Source: CAZWHE01 sp964633825
Lineage (GTDB): Bacteria; Planctomycetota; B15-G4; CAYZWU01
Length of the DNA stretch: 13,155 nucleotides
Reading direction: 5' to 3'
Assembly: GCA_964633825.1 (NCBI GenBank)
Contig: CAZWHE010000118.1
Location: forward strand, 1-13,155
Below the pieces are notes generated by a model. That model had not been told where the DNA came from, made no database searches, and saw nothing but the letters and a program-made list of their open reading frames with translations. Position numbers and translations under genes: made by a program. Shown here one piece after another: positions 7,389 to 13,155 of the stretch (within the stretch, counting starts at the first letter, position 1; each line of letters starts with the position of its first letter).

Positions 7389-9245
7389 TTGAACCGAGGG
7401 CTTCGAAAAAAACTGGAAAACCTGCCCGACAGGCCGGGCGTCTATCTGATGAAGGACGGAGCCGGGGACGTGGTCTATGTTGGGAAAGCCCTCTCCCTGA
7501 AAGACAGGGTCGGTTCCTATTTCCACGGAACTTCGCCCAAGAAGCGGCTCGCGGCCGACACGCGGCCCGCGGCGCGCCATATACCGCCGGAGACGCACGA
7601 CGTCGGATTCATCATCACAAACAATGAAAACGAAGCTTTCATTCTCGAGAACAACCTCATCAAGAAGCTGAGACCCCGGTACAATATCCGTCTCAGGGAC
7701 GACAAAACCTTTTTGAGCATCAAGGTCGACGTTCGCCACCCTTTTCCGTCCGTCATGCCGGTCAGGCGTCCGCGCAAGGACGGGGCGCTCTACTTCGGGC
7801 CTTACACATCGGCCGGCGCCGTGCGTTCCACGCTGAAGTTTCTGCGCACGGTCGCGCCCCTGCGCATTTGTTCCGATCGGGAATTCCAAAACAGGAGCCG
7901 TCCCTGCATTCAGTACCAGATCAAGAGGTGTCCGGGGCCGTGCGGCGGGCTCGTCACCCGGAAGGAATATCGGAGAGGTCTCGACTCTGCTCTGCGAATT
8001 CTGCGCGGCCGGGTGGAGGAGCTGCGGAACGATCTCCTCGCCGGGATGGAAGCGGCGTCGTCGCGAATGGAGTACGAGGCGGCGGCCCGGATCAGAGACC
8101 GGATCCGGGATCTGGAAAGCTTCAGCCGCTCGCAAAAAGTGGACGGCATCCGATTCCGAGACGCCGACATTCTCGGCTATCACCGGGAAGGGAAAGGAAC
8201 CGGTCTGGTCGTGCTCTTTATTCGCAGCGGAAAACTGGCTTCATCGAATTCGTTCTCTTTTTCGGTGGATGTAGGCGCCGAGGAAATGCTTTCTCAGTTT
8301 CTGCTCAGGTACTATGGAGAAAGCCGTCACATCCCGGACGTGATTTTTCTGCCGTTCGAGATCCCGGACAAGGCCGGTATAGAGGACTTCCTCGGGAGCC
8401 GTGGAGAAGGCCGGGGCAAGATCAAGATCCCTCGGAGGGGAGAAGCCGCCAAGCTCGTATCCATGGCGATTGACAACGCCCGCCTCACGCTGCGCGCGTC
8501 GAGGGGAGTGAAGGAGCTGGCCGCCGGCGTTGCCGAGTCCCTGCGTTCCTCCCTCGGTCTGGCGAAGGCGCCGCTTCGGATCGAGGGCGTCGATCTTTCG
8601 AACACGAGCGGCGGTGAAGCCGTGGGGTCCGTCGTCCACTTCAGAGAGGGCGAGCCGCTGAAAAGCCGTTATCGCCGCTACCGGATCAAAACCGTCGGGG
8701 GAAGCGATGACTACGCCATGATGCACGAGGTTGTTCTCAGGCGATTGAAAAGAGGAAAGGTTGAGGGGCGCCTGCCCGACCTGCTTCTCGTGGACGGCGG
8801 GGCGGGTCATGTTGCCGCCGCGCTTCGAGCCCTTCGGGAATCAAAAGCCCACAACATCGATATCGCGGGCATGGCCAAGCGCGGCATCCGAACGAGGGCA
8901 ACCCTTTCGAAGAAAGGGGAGGGAGACCGCGTTTACATTCCGAACAGGAAAAAACCCGTCACGCTCCCCCCGGGCTCGGACGAGCTTCATCTTCTGCAGC
9001 GGGTGCGCGACGAGGCCCATCGATTCGCCGTCTCCTATCACCGCCGCCTCCGGGAGAAGAGAACCCTTTCTTCTCCGCTCGACGGTATTGCCGGCCTCGG
9101 CCCCGACCGCAGGCGCAAGCTCCTTTCCCGCTTTGGGGGATTGCGCGGTTTGAAAAGGGTGTCGATCGACGAGATCATGGTTGTCGACGGGATCGGGCCG
9201 GTTCTGGGGAAGCGGGTCTACCGCGCCCTCCGAAAGGATGAGTAG
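7389..9245 (+). CDS. uvrC: Excinuclease ABC subunit C
   Basis: UvrC makes both incisions around a lesion bound by UvrB. The 618-residue product has the GIY-YIG nuclease domain for the 3' cut (PGVYLMKD at 16-23, YVGK at 30-33), four cysteines C161, C173, C181, C185 spaced like the [4Fe-4S] ligands described for E. coli UvrC, a UVR motif (about 213-248) for UvrB binding, the RNase-H-like domain for the 5' cut with the expected D402, D469 (LLVDGG) and H544 (AHRFAVSYHRR), and C-terminal helix-hairpin-helix motifs (GIAGLGPDRRRKLLSRFG, DGIGPVLGKRVYRAL). It starts with TTG at 7389, preceded by a G-rich ribosome site just after the uvrB stop, so both genes are surely one transcript. A palindromic element begins about 6 nt after its stop. 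Confidence 0.97.
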   Translation: MNRGLRKKLENLPDRPGVYLMKDGAGDVVYVGKALSLKDRVGSYFHGTSPKKRLAADTRPAARHIPPETHDVGFIITNNENEAFILENNLIKKLRPRYNIRLRDDKTFLSIKVDVRHPFPSVMPVRRPRKDGALYFGPYTSAGAVRSTLKFLRTVAPLRICSDREFQNRSRPCIQYQIKRCPGPCGGLVTRKEYRRGLDSALRILRGRVEELRNDLLAGMEAASSRMEYEAAARIRDRIRDLESFSRSQKVDGIRFRDADILGYHREGKGTGLVVLFIRSGKLASSNSFSFSVDVGAEEMLSQFLLRYYGESRHIPDVIFLPFEIPDKAGIEDFLGSRGEGRGKIKIPRRGEAAKLVSMAIDNARLTLRASRGVKELAAGVAESLRSSLGLAKAPLRIEGVDLSNTSGGEAVGSVVHFREGEPLKSRYRRYRIKTVGGSDDYAMMHEVVLRRLKRGKVEGRLPDLLLVDGGAGHVAAALRALRESKAHNIDIAGMAKRGIRTRATLSKKGEGDRVYIPNRKKPVTLPPGSDELHLLQRVRDEAHRFAVSYHRRLREKRTLSSPLDGIAGLGPDRRRKLLSRFGGLRGLKRVSIDEIMVVDGIGPVLGKRVYRALRKDE

Positions 9246-9250
9246 CCGCC

Positions 9251-9347
9251 CTCCGTACCCAAGTACGGGGACACAATACGTATTCTTCCGGAATCAAAGT
9301 TATTGAACTGTTTAATTGTTCAACGGAAGAATACGTATTGTGTCCCC
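9251..9347. repeat. REP/MITE-like palindromic element
   Basis: Two perfect 24-bp inverted arms (9267-9290 and 9324-9347) begin GGGGACACAATACGTATT and end in TTCCG. Between them lies an inner 6-bp stem (TTGAAC 9303-9308, GTTCAA 9318-9323) with a 9-nt loop, leaving a one-sided 12-nt bulge. Each arm contains the palindrome AATACGTATT. Just outside the left arm, CCGTAC (9253-9258) and GTACGG (9263-9268) form a hairpin with a CCAA loop that overlaps the arm. Small hairpins beside GTAC-GGGG resemble REP elements mobilised by RAYT (IS200/IS605-like) transposases; no transposase is in the window. It fills the space between uvrC and the convergent gene and enters the latter's 3' end. It may also act as a two-way terminator or RNA stabiliser. 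Confidence 0.75.
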
Positions 9348-10511
9348 CTCTCGGTGAAGGGATCGGGCCAGAACCGACATACCCCATGCGGTGCCGTAAG
9401 CCCGATGGTAGGTGTTGAAGTAGTAATCCCACATGGAGCCGTCTTTTTCCTGGGTCCTGATCACGGCCTCTCTCAGCAGGTTCCAGTAAGCGTCCCGTTC
9501 TTTTGGATCGAGCTCTTCGATGACGCCGGCGGCGTAGTAATGACCGAAGAAGTAAAAATAACCCGAGTTGTAATAATAAGTCTCGTGGGGAATGGGCCGT
9601 CCCCGCGCGATCTTGAGAAACCTGTGATGCTTGAAAAAGAGGTCGAGTCCCGCCCGGAGCTCTTCTCGCGTCATTTTGACGCCCGTCATTTTGACGCCCG
9701 CTGTAACGGCGCCCGCTTTCAGCAGGGCCAGGTTCCCGACCTGAATGCGCGAGAGCGATCCTTTGATCTGGTCGATGTTTTCCAGGCCGCCGGGAGACGG
9801 CACGGCCTCGACGCTGTATGAGTAGGCGCCGTTGGGAAGGCGGCAGCGCTTCAGCGCGATCACGGCTCTCGCCAGAAGCTCGTCGTCCACATCGAACCCG
9901 GCCTTCCGGGCATCCGTCAAAGCCAGGACAGCGGCCGCCGTCATGAAGGACGTGGCCCACTTGGGCCGAACCGTATAGGGCGGATCGTCGTAATAACCCC
10001 ATCCCCCTCCCGGGGTCTGGTAGCTGCCGAATTTTTTAATGATCTGAGAGCCGAATTTCCTGAGCTTTTCCTCCCGGGGGGTTCCGGCGATCCAGGGGTG
10101 TGTCACTGAGCGTGCGGCTGTTTCCAGGGTGTAGACAAAGGCCCACGTATTGTCCACATCCCACCCCGAAGGCCGCTCTGTAGCTCCCTCCCTCAGGAGA
10201 AAGTCGATTCCGGCGAGAAAAGCTTTCTCTGTTTTGGAATCTGCGTCTCTCTCCAGGTCGATGAGAGAGGTGCAGACGATTCCGGTCGTTGCCGCGATCC
10301 AGGCCTTGTGCGTCTTGATGTTGCTCCAAACTCCGTGAGCGGGTTTTCGCCAGGATCCCCAGGAGCCGTCATCGTTCTGGTCGAGAAGCAGAAAGGAAAG
10401 GGCGCGCTCGATGCCGGCCCGGACATCGCGGGCCGTCAAGGCGGGATCCCGTTTTTTTACGGAGTCCGACCCGAGAACGAGGACACCGGCCAGGAAGAGA
10501 GCGATCTTCAC
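9312..10511 (-). CDS. Exported alpha/alpha-toroid (prenyltransferase/squalene-cyclase-like repeat) protein
   Basis: The 399-residue product begins with a short signal-like segment (MKIALFLAGVLVLGS) and continues with helical repeats carrying QW-like motifs: QNDDGSWGSW (45-54), TPGGGWGYYDD (166-176), LPNGAYSYS (225-233) and KDGSMWDYYF (356-365). This is the terpenoid-cyclase/prenyltransferase toroid fold, frequent in planctomycete secreted proteins. I see no DXDD cyclase motif, so hopene-type catalysis is not supported and the role is unknown. Residues 272-281 (GVKMTGVKMT) come from a 15-bp tandem duplication. The final residues (about GDTIRILPLNN) are encoded by the right arm and part of the centre of the palindromic element, so the native C-terminus was probably altered. 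It starts at GTG 10511 with AAGGA 6 nt upstream, and overlaps the upstream lipoprotein gene by 4 nt (GTGA), implying translational coupling. Confidence 0.82.
   Translation of the reverse strand: MKIALFLAGVLVLGSDSVKKRDPALTARDVRAGIERALSFLLLDQNDDGSWGSWRKPAHGVWSNIKTHKAWIAATTGIVCTSLIDLERDADSKTEKAFLAGIDFLLREGATERPSGWDVDNTWAFVYTLETAARSVTHPWIAGTPREEKLRKFGSQIIKKFGSYQTPGGGWGYYDDPPYTVRPKWATSFMTAAAVLALTDARKAGFDVDDELLARAVIALKRCRLPNGAYSYSVEAVPSPGGLENIDQIKGSLSRIQVGNLALLKAGAVTAGVKMTGVKMTREELRAGLDLFFKHHRFLKIARGRPIPHETYYYNSGYFYFFGHYYAAGVIEELDPKERDAYWNLLREAVIRTQEKDGSMWDYYFNTYHRAYGTAWGMSVLARSLHREGDTIRILPLNN
9669..9698. repeat. 15-bp tandem duplication in the toroid gene
   Basis: CGTCATTTTGACGCC occurs twice head to tail (9669-9683 and 9684-9698) without mismatch, coding on the minus strand for two GVKMT pentapeptides in a row. 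It is in frame and lies between two predicted helical repeats. Each unit contains the inverted repeat GTCA/TGAC, which may have helped a slippage event. Confidence 0.9.
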
Positions 10512-11269
10512 GAATCATCCTTCCCGGTCGATTCCGACACCTCGGCGATCTCGCCCTTGATTCGCTTTATTTTTTTCTTGAGCCCGACGATTTCGCCTTC
10601 GAGCTCAATGAGCTCGATCTCTTTCTCGGCCATGGAAATGTCGATGCTGATCCGGGCGAGATTCTGAGCCGTCTTTGTTTCGACCATTTCCTGCTCGAGC
10701 TCCGCCAGTTCGAGAGGAAGCTCCCGGGATTTGAGTGTTTCGAAGCGCCGTTCCATCAGCTTGAGGTGCTCCAATGAGAGCTCCATGCGGCGCCGGGATC
10801 GGTTGAGGACGATTTCACCCGTCCTGTCTTCGACCTCGGCATCGGCGTACATCATTTCGAGCTGTTCCAGTTCCTCTTTGCTCTCCTTGTGCTCGTCCCG
10901 GGCTTCTTGGATATCGAGCTCCCTTTCCCGGATCTGAAAGTTTTTTTGCAGGTCCCTGAACAGCGTGTATTTCTCTTCAGCGGCCATGTAATTCCGATTG
11001 CTCAACTCGATCTCGAGCTCCGATTCGGTCTTGATACGCTCCTTTTCGAGGCGGCCGATTTTGAGCCGCGCTGTTTTTATCTCGAGCTCGCGGACGAGAC
11101 CGTCGAGCTCGTTCTCCAGTTCGCCCGGCTCTTCCGGGGAAGACGCGCCGCGCGCCTCGTCGCACTCGATCTCCTCCGACATTGCATCCGGGGCGGAGCA
11201 GGCAGGACACCGGCAGCCCGGTGTGAACAAGAGAAATGAAATGGGAATCATCATCCAGATGAAACGCAT
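10508..11269 (-). CDS. Probable lipoprotein with long coiled coil
   Basis: I do not recognise a family. The 253-residue product has a signal-like N-terminus (MRFIWMMIPISFLLFTPGC) with a possible lipid-attachment cysteine at 19; the preceding TPG is not a canonical lipobox, so lipidation is tentative. C21 and C24 follow closely. Residues about 48-245 are almost pure Glu/Lys/Leu/Arg heptad-like sequence (LENELDGLVRELEIKTARL, later ELIELEGEIVGLKKKIKRIK), predicting a long coiled coil anchored in the envelope, broken only briefly. There is no enzymatic motif. GGAGG precedes ATG 11269 by 8 nt on the minus strand. The stop overlaps the GTG of the toroid gene, so the two proteins are made together and may act together outside the cytoplasm; this is inference. 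Confidence 0.78.
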   Translation of the reverse strand: MRFIWMMIPISFLLFTPGCRCPACSAPDAMSEEIECDEARGASSPEEPGELENELDGLVRELEIKTARLKIGRLEKERIKTESELEIELSNRNYMAAEEKYTLFRDLQKNFQIRERELDIQEARDEHKESKEELEQLEMMYADAEVEDRTGEIVLNRSRRRMELSLEHLKLMERRFETLKSRELPLELAELEQEMVETKTAQNLARISIDISMAEKEIELIELEGEIVGLKKKIKRIKGEIAEVSESTGKDDS

Positions 11270-11297
11270 CGTTTTGACCTCCCTGGTTGTTTGAAAG

Positions 11298-11341
11298 TTC
11301 GAAAAGAGCCGGCTCCCATCATAGTGGATATTCGAAAAGAG
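11298..11341. repeat. Paired 11-bp direct repeats in divergent intergenic region
   Basis: TTCGAAAAGAG occurs at 11298-11308 and again at 11331-11341, starts 33 bp apart (about three helical turns). Each begins with the palindrome TTCGAA. They flank the candidate -10 box of the lipoprotein gene, the second overlapping its spacer and -35. Identical spaced copies suggest a regulator site, but chance is not excluded. Confidence 0.45.
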
Positions 11342-11345
11342 TGAA
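11318..11345 (-). promoter_or_regulatory. Possible promoter of the lipoprotein/toroid operon
   Basis: On the minus strand TTCACT (plus 11340-11345; four of six -35 matches) and TATGAT (plus 11318-11323; five of six -10 matches) are 16 nt apart, giving a leader of about 40 nt before ATG 11269. The direct repeats TTCGAAAAGAG lie on each side of the -10. Confidence 0.4.
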
Positions 11346-11400
11346 AGGATCGAGATGAACCGTCAAGGGATCGGGCGGTCCTGCCGATAGTGAATGGAGG

Positions 11401-11431
11401 GCCGGGTTTTCCGACAGGGGCCTTGCCCGGC
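11401..11431. other. GC-rich inverted repeat upstream of the GAF gene
   Basis: GCCGGG (11401-11406) pairs with CCCGGC (11426-11431) around a 19-nt loop, with several further G-T and A-T pairs possible outside. On the plus strand it is followed by TCTTTTCC. It may be a leader hairpin or weak terminator about 40 nt before the GAF gene start. I see no clear promoter for that gene. Confidence 0.3.
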
Positions 11432-11469
11432 TCTTTTCCGGAACGGTAGAAAGGAGAAATCGGGAACAA

Positions 11470-12156
11470 ATGAGCGGGAGTGAAATAACGCGGGCCGAGT
11501 TTTTCGATGAATTGAACAACCGGAACGAGGGGACGGCCGGGAGTGCGCGCGGGACGAGGTCCGGTTTGGTTTCCCGGACAGGGAATATGGCGCTTCCCGA
11601 ATTATTCCTTTCCAATATCGATTCAAAGTCCGGGAAGGCGAGATCGCCCGGGATAGAACAGGGAACTCTTGATCAAGCCATTTCCAGGCTTTCTGATTGG
11701 GATGAGCCGGAAAACATGCCGCGGCTTCTGGGAAGAATCGCCGAAGAAGCCCGGCGCCTCTTCGACTCTGAAGCCGCCGTCATCGCCGTCGTGGATGAGA
11801 AGAACCGGAGCTTTACCTATCGAACCGTCTGCGGCTCCGCAGCGGAAGCGTGTTTCGGAAAGGGCATGCCCATCGACGGGACGAGTATTTGCGGATGGGT
11901 CATTCGCCAGAAAACCTTCTTCTCTTCATCGAATACAACAACCGATCTGCGCGGATCGCCCGAAATCGGTGAGCTTCTCGACATGAAAACCGCTGTGGCC
12001 GCTCCCCTGACGGTGAGCGGGAAGATCTTTGGCGTCCTTCTTGTCTTCAATAGATCGAATGAGGTTGTGTTCAGAAGAGAAGACGCCAAGGAAATCCTCG
12101 TTCCCTATGCTCGCTGGGCGGGCGTTATAATCGAAAACTCTCTGGAAAAAGAATAA
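11470..12156 (+). CDS. Stand-alone GAF-domain protein
   Basis: The 228-residue protein has a poorly ordered N-terminus (1-75) and a GAF domain from about 78 to 225: a helix (NMPRLLGRIAEEARRLF), strand AAVIAVVDEKNRSFTYRTV, the SICGWVIRQKTFFSSSN segment typical of GAF folds, LLDMKTAVAAPLTVSGKIFGVLLVFN, and a closing helix. GAF domains bind small ligands or mediate dimerisation in signalling proteins. No output domain (kinase, GGDEF, HTH) is attached, so it would have to act through a partner. No membrane segment or signal is seen. ATG 11470 is preceded by AAGGAG (11451-11456) at an unusually long 13 nt; an in-frame ATG at 11587 would still keep the whole GAF domain, so the start is uncertain. 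It is transcribed divergently from the lipoprotein gene and convergently with xerD. Confidence 0.85.
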   Translation: MSGSEITRAEFFDELNNRNEGTAGSARGTRSGLVSRTGNMALPELFLSNIDSKSGKARSPGIEQGTLDQAISRLSDWDEPENMPRLLGRIAEEARRLFDSEAAVIAVVDEKNRSFTYRTVCGSAAEACFGKGMPIDGTSICGWVIRQKTFFSSSNTTTDLRGSPEIGELLDMKTAVAAPLTVSGKIFGVLLVFNRSNEVVFRREDAKEILVPYARWAGVIIENSLEKE

Positions 12157-12202
12157 TTCAAACCGGGTCGATTCGGATATTCCTCGCGACGATTCGTTTG
12201 AA
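12157..12202. terminator. Weak inverted repeat between convergent GAF and xerD genes
   Basis: TTCAAAC (12157-12163) pairs with GTTTGAA (12196-12202), with an inner GTCG/CGAC (12167-12170, 12187-12190) and asymmetric gaps. It occupies the whole 55-nt gap between the two stop codons. There is no T-run on either side, so terminator function is only suggested by position. The sequence CGATTCG also repeats directly within it. Confidence 0.25.
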
Positions 12203-12211
12203 ATACTCCTG

Positions 12212-13123
12212 TCAAGCCCTGGGATGGTACTTGCCGTGCACCTTTTTCAGCCGTGCCTGATCGAGGTGCGTGTAGACTTCGGTTGTTGTGACATTTCTGT
12301 GTCCGAGGAGTTCCTGGACAACGCGGAGGTCGGCTCCGCCTTCTAGAAGGTGGGTTGCAAAAGAATGGCGGAGCACATGGGGGGACACGCCGCCGCCGAT
12401 GCCGGCTTTTTCAGAATAAAGGCGGACCAGGCGGAAAATTCGGTCGCGCGTCAGCTTTTTCCCCCTGTATGTGAGAAAAACGTTGTCACCTGCGCCGGCG
12501 CCGGGTGCAGCCAGGAAGGAAGGGCGCGCTTTTGTCAGGTAAGCGGCGAGCGTGGTTTTGGCCCTGTTTCCAAAGGGCACGATGCGTTCCCGTGAGCCTT
12601 TCCCCATGATGCGGACATATCGAAGGTCGAGGTTGATGTCTTCGAATTTCAGGTTGATGAGTTCCGTGACGCGGGCTCCTGTTGCGTAATACATTTCCAG
12701 GAGGGCTCTGTCGCGGAGACCAAGCGGGGTGTCCCGAGGAGGGGCGTTCATCAGCGCGTCGATCTGCTCGACCGTCAGAAACTCGGGAAGGCGTTTCCAG
12801 AGCTGGGGATAAACGACGGAAGAGGCATAGTCGTTCGGGATGATGTTTTCCGACGCCAGAAACCTGACAAACATCCGGATCGATGAGAGCCTGCGTGATC
12901 TGGTCCTGACCGAATATCCCGCTTCCCGTTCGGCCTGCAGAAAGTCGAGGATAAGCCGCCCGTCTTCCAGGTTGAAATCCATCACATTGCAGGAGATAAG
13001 AAATTTTGAAAATTTTTCCAGATCACCTGAATAAGCGGCCAGTGTATTGGGTGAGACCCCGGCTTCGATGTCGAGATAGTTTAAAAATGATTCGATTTCT
13101 TCCCTATTGATCTCGGCCTGCAA
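12212..13123 (-). CDS. xerD: Tyrosine recombinase, XerD-type
   Basis: XerC/XerD recombinases resolve chromosome dimers at the dif site during division. The 303-residue product has the N-terminal SAM-like core-binding domain (about 5-92; SPNTLAAYSGDLEKF) and a catalytic domain with all expected residues: R151 (TGARVTEL), K175 (GKGSRERIVPF), H249 and R252 (HVLRHSFATHLL), H275 (LLGHRNVTT) and nucleophile Y284 (TTEVYTH). The ending KYHPRA is typical of XerD, which favours it over XerC or a phage integrase. No ATG is available in frame: the frame is open upstream for only about ten codons to a TAA. I chose TTG 13123, with an AGAGA about 8 nt before it, because it leaves a normal N-terminal length. 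No dif-like sequence was recognised in the window. Confidence 0.92.
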   Translation of the reverse strand: MQAEINREEIESFLNYLDIEAGVSPNTLAAYSGDLEKFSKFLISCNVMDFNLEDGRLILDFLQAEREAGYSVRTRSRRLSSIRMFVRFLASENIIPNDYASSVVYPQLWKRLPEFLTVEQIDALMNAPPRDTPLGLRDRALLEMYYATGARVTELINLKFEDINLDLRYVRIMGKGSRERIVPFGNRAKTTLAAYLTKARPSFLAAPGAGAGDNVFLTYRGKKLTRDRIFRLVRLYSEKAGIGGGVSPHVLRHSFATHLLEGGADLRVVQELLGHRNVTTTEVYTHLDQARLKKVHGKYHPRA

Positions 13124-13155
13124 GAGGGATCTCTTTCTTTTGATCAGGGTTTAAA

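Noticed and set aside
7329..8183. 284-codon open frame opposite the uvrB/uvrC junction
   Set aside because: It spans two genuine genes antisense, with no domain or ribosome site evidence.
10508..11269. Coiled-coil protein as an SMC or RecN fragment
   Set aside because: It has no Walker A, signature or hinge, and starts with an export signal, so it is not an SMC-family ATPase.
12157..13155. dif site near xerD
   Set aside because: I looked for the two XerC/XerD half-sites around a short AT-rich centre and saw none; the dif site is usually elsewhere on the chromosome.
1..13155. CRISPR array, tRNA, rRNA, prophage or defence island
   Set aside because: No regularly spaced repeats, no cloverleaf or rRNA-like segments, and no phage or nuclease-defence genes are visible; the recombinase has the features of a housekeeping XerD.

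Overview
The window looks like chromosomal DNA from a GC-rich, uncultivated-type bacterium of the Planctomycetes/Verrucomicrobia (PVC) sphere or a neighbouring phylum. The pointers are a small protein resembling the Minf_1886 (planctomycete/verrucomicrobial conserved hypothetical) family, two MJ0042-type zinc-ribbon proteins with one membrane helix (one carrying a HEAT-like segment followed by an FGFSP/WFGWW-type tail), and a secreted alpha/alpha-toroid (prenyltransferase/squalene-cyclase-fold) protein. The lineage is inferred from recollection of families, not from a database search.

Layout. 1-2226 (+): a conserved housekeeping cluster, tmk (3' end only), holB (overlapping tmk by 11 nt) and a PSP1/RicT-type gene. 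2331-2726 (+): the Minf_1886-like gene, closed by a strong hairpin shared with the convergent gene. 2802-5178 (-): two tandem genes for zinc-ribbon, single-helix membrane proteins with unrelated outer domains. 5378-9245 (+): uvrB and uvrC, 10 nt apart, with a recognisable promoter. 9251-9347: a REP/MITE-like palindromic element that supplies the last codons of the next gene. 9312-11269 (-): a coiled-coil probable lipoprotein and the toroid protein, translationally coupled by a 4-nt overlap. 11470-12156 (+): a lone GAF-domain protein. 12212-13123 (-): a XerD-type tyrosine recombinase with a TTG start.

The recognisable genes serve DNA maintenance: dTMP phosphorylation, clamp loading, nucleotide excision repair and chromosome dimer resolution. 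The others are envelope proteins of unknown role. I see no rRNA, tRNA, CRISPR array, complete insertion sequence or recognisable defence system. The most unusual items are the palindromic element fused to a gene's 3' end, the paired zinc-ribbon membrane proteins (one with a histone-H1-like basic stretch and a 10-base homopolymer in its coding sequence), and the uncharacterised lipoprotein/toroid pair.
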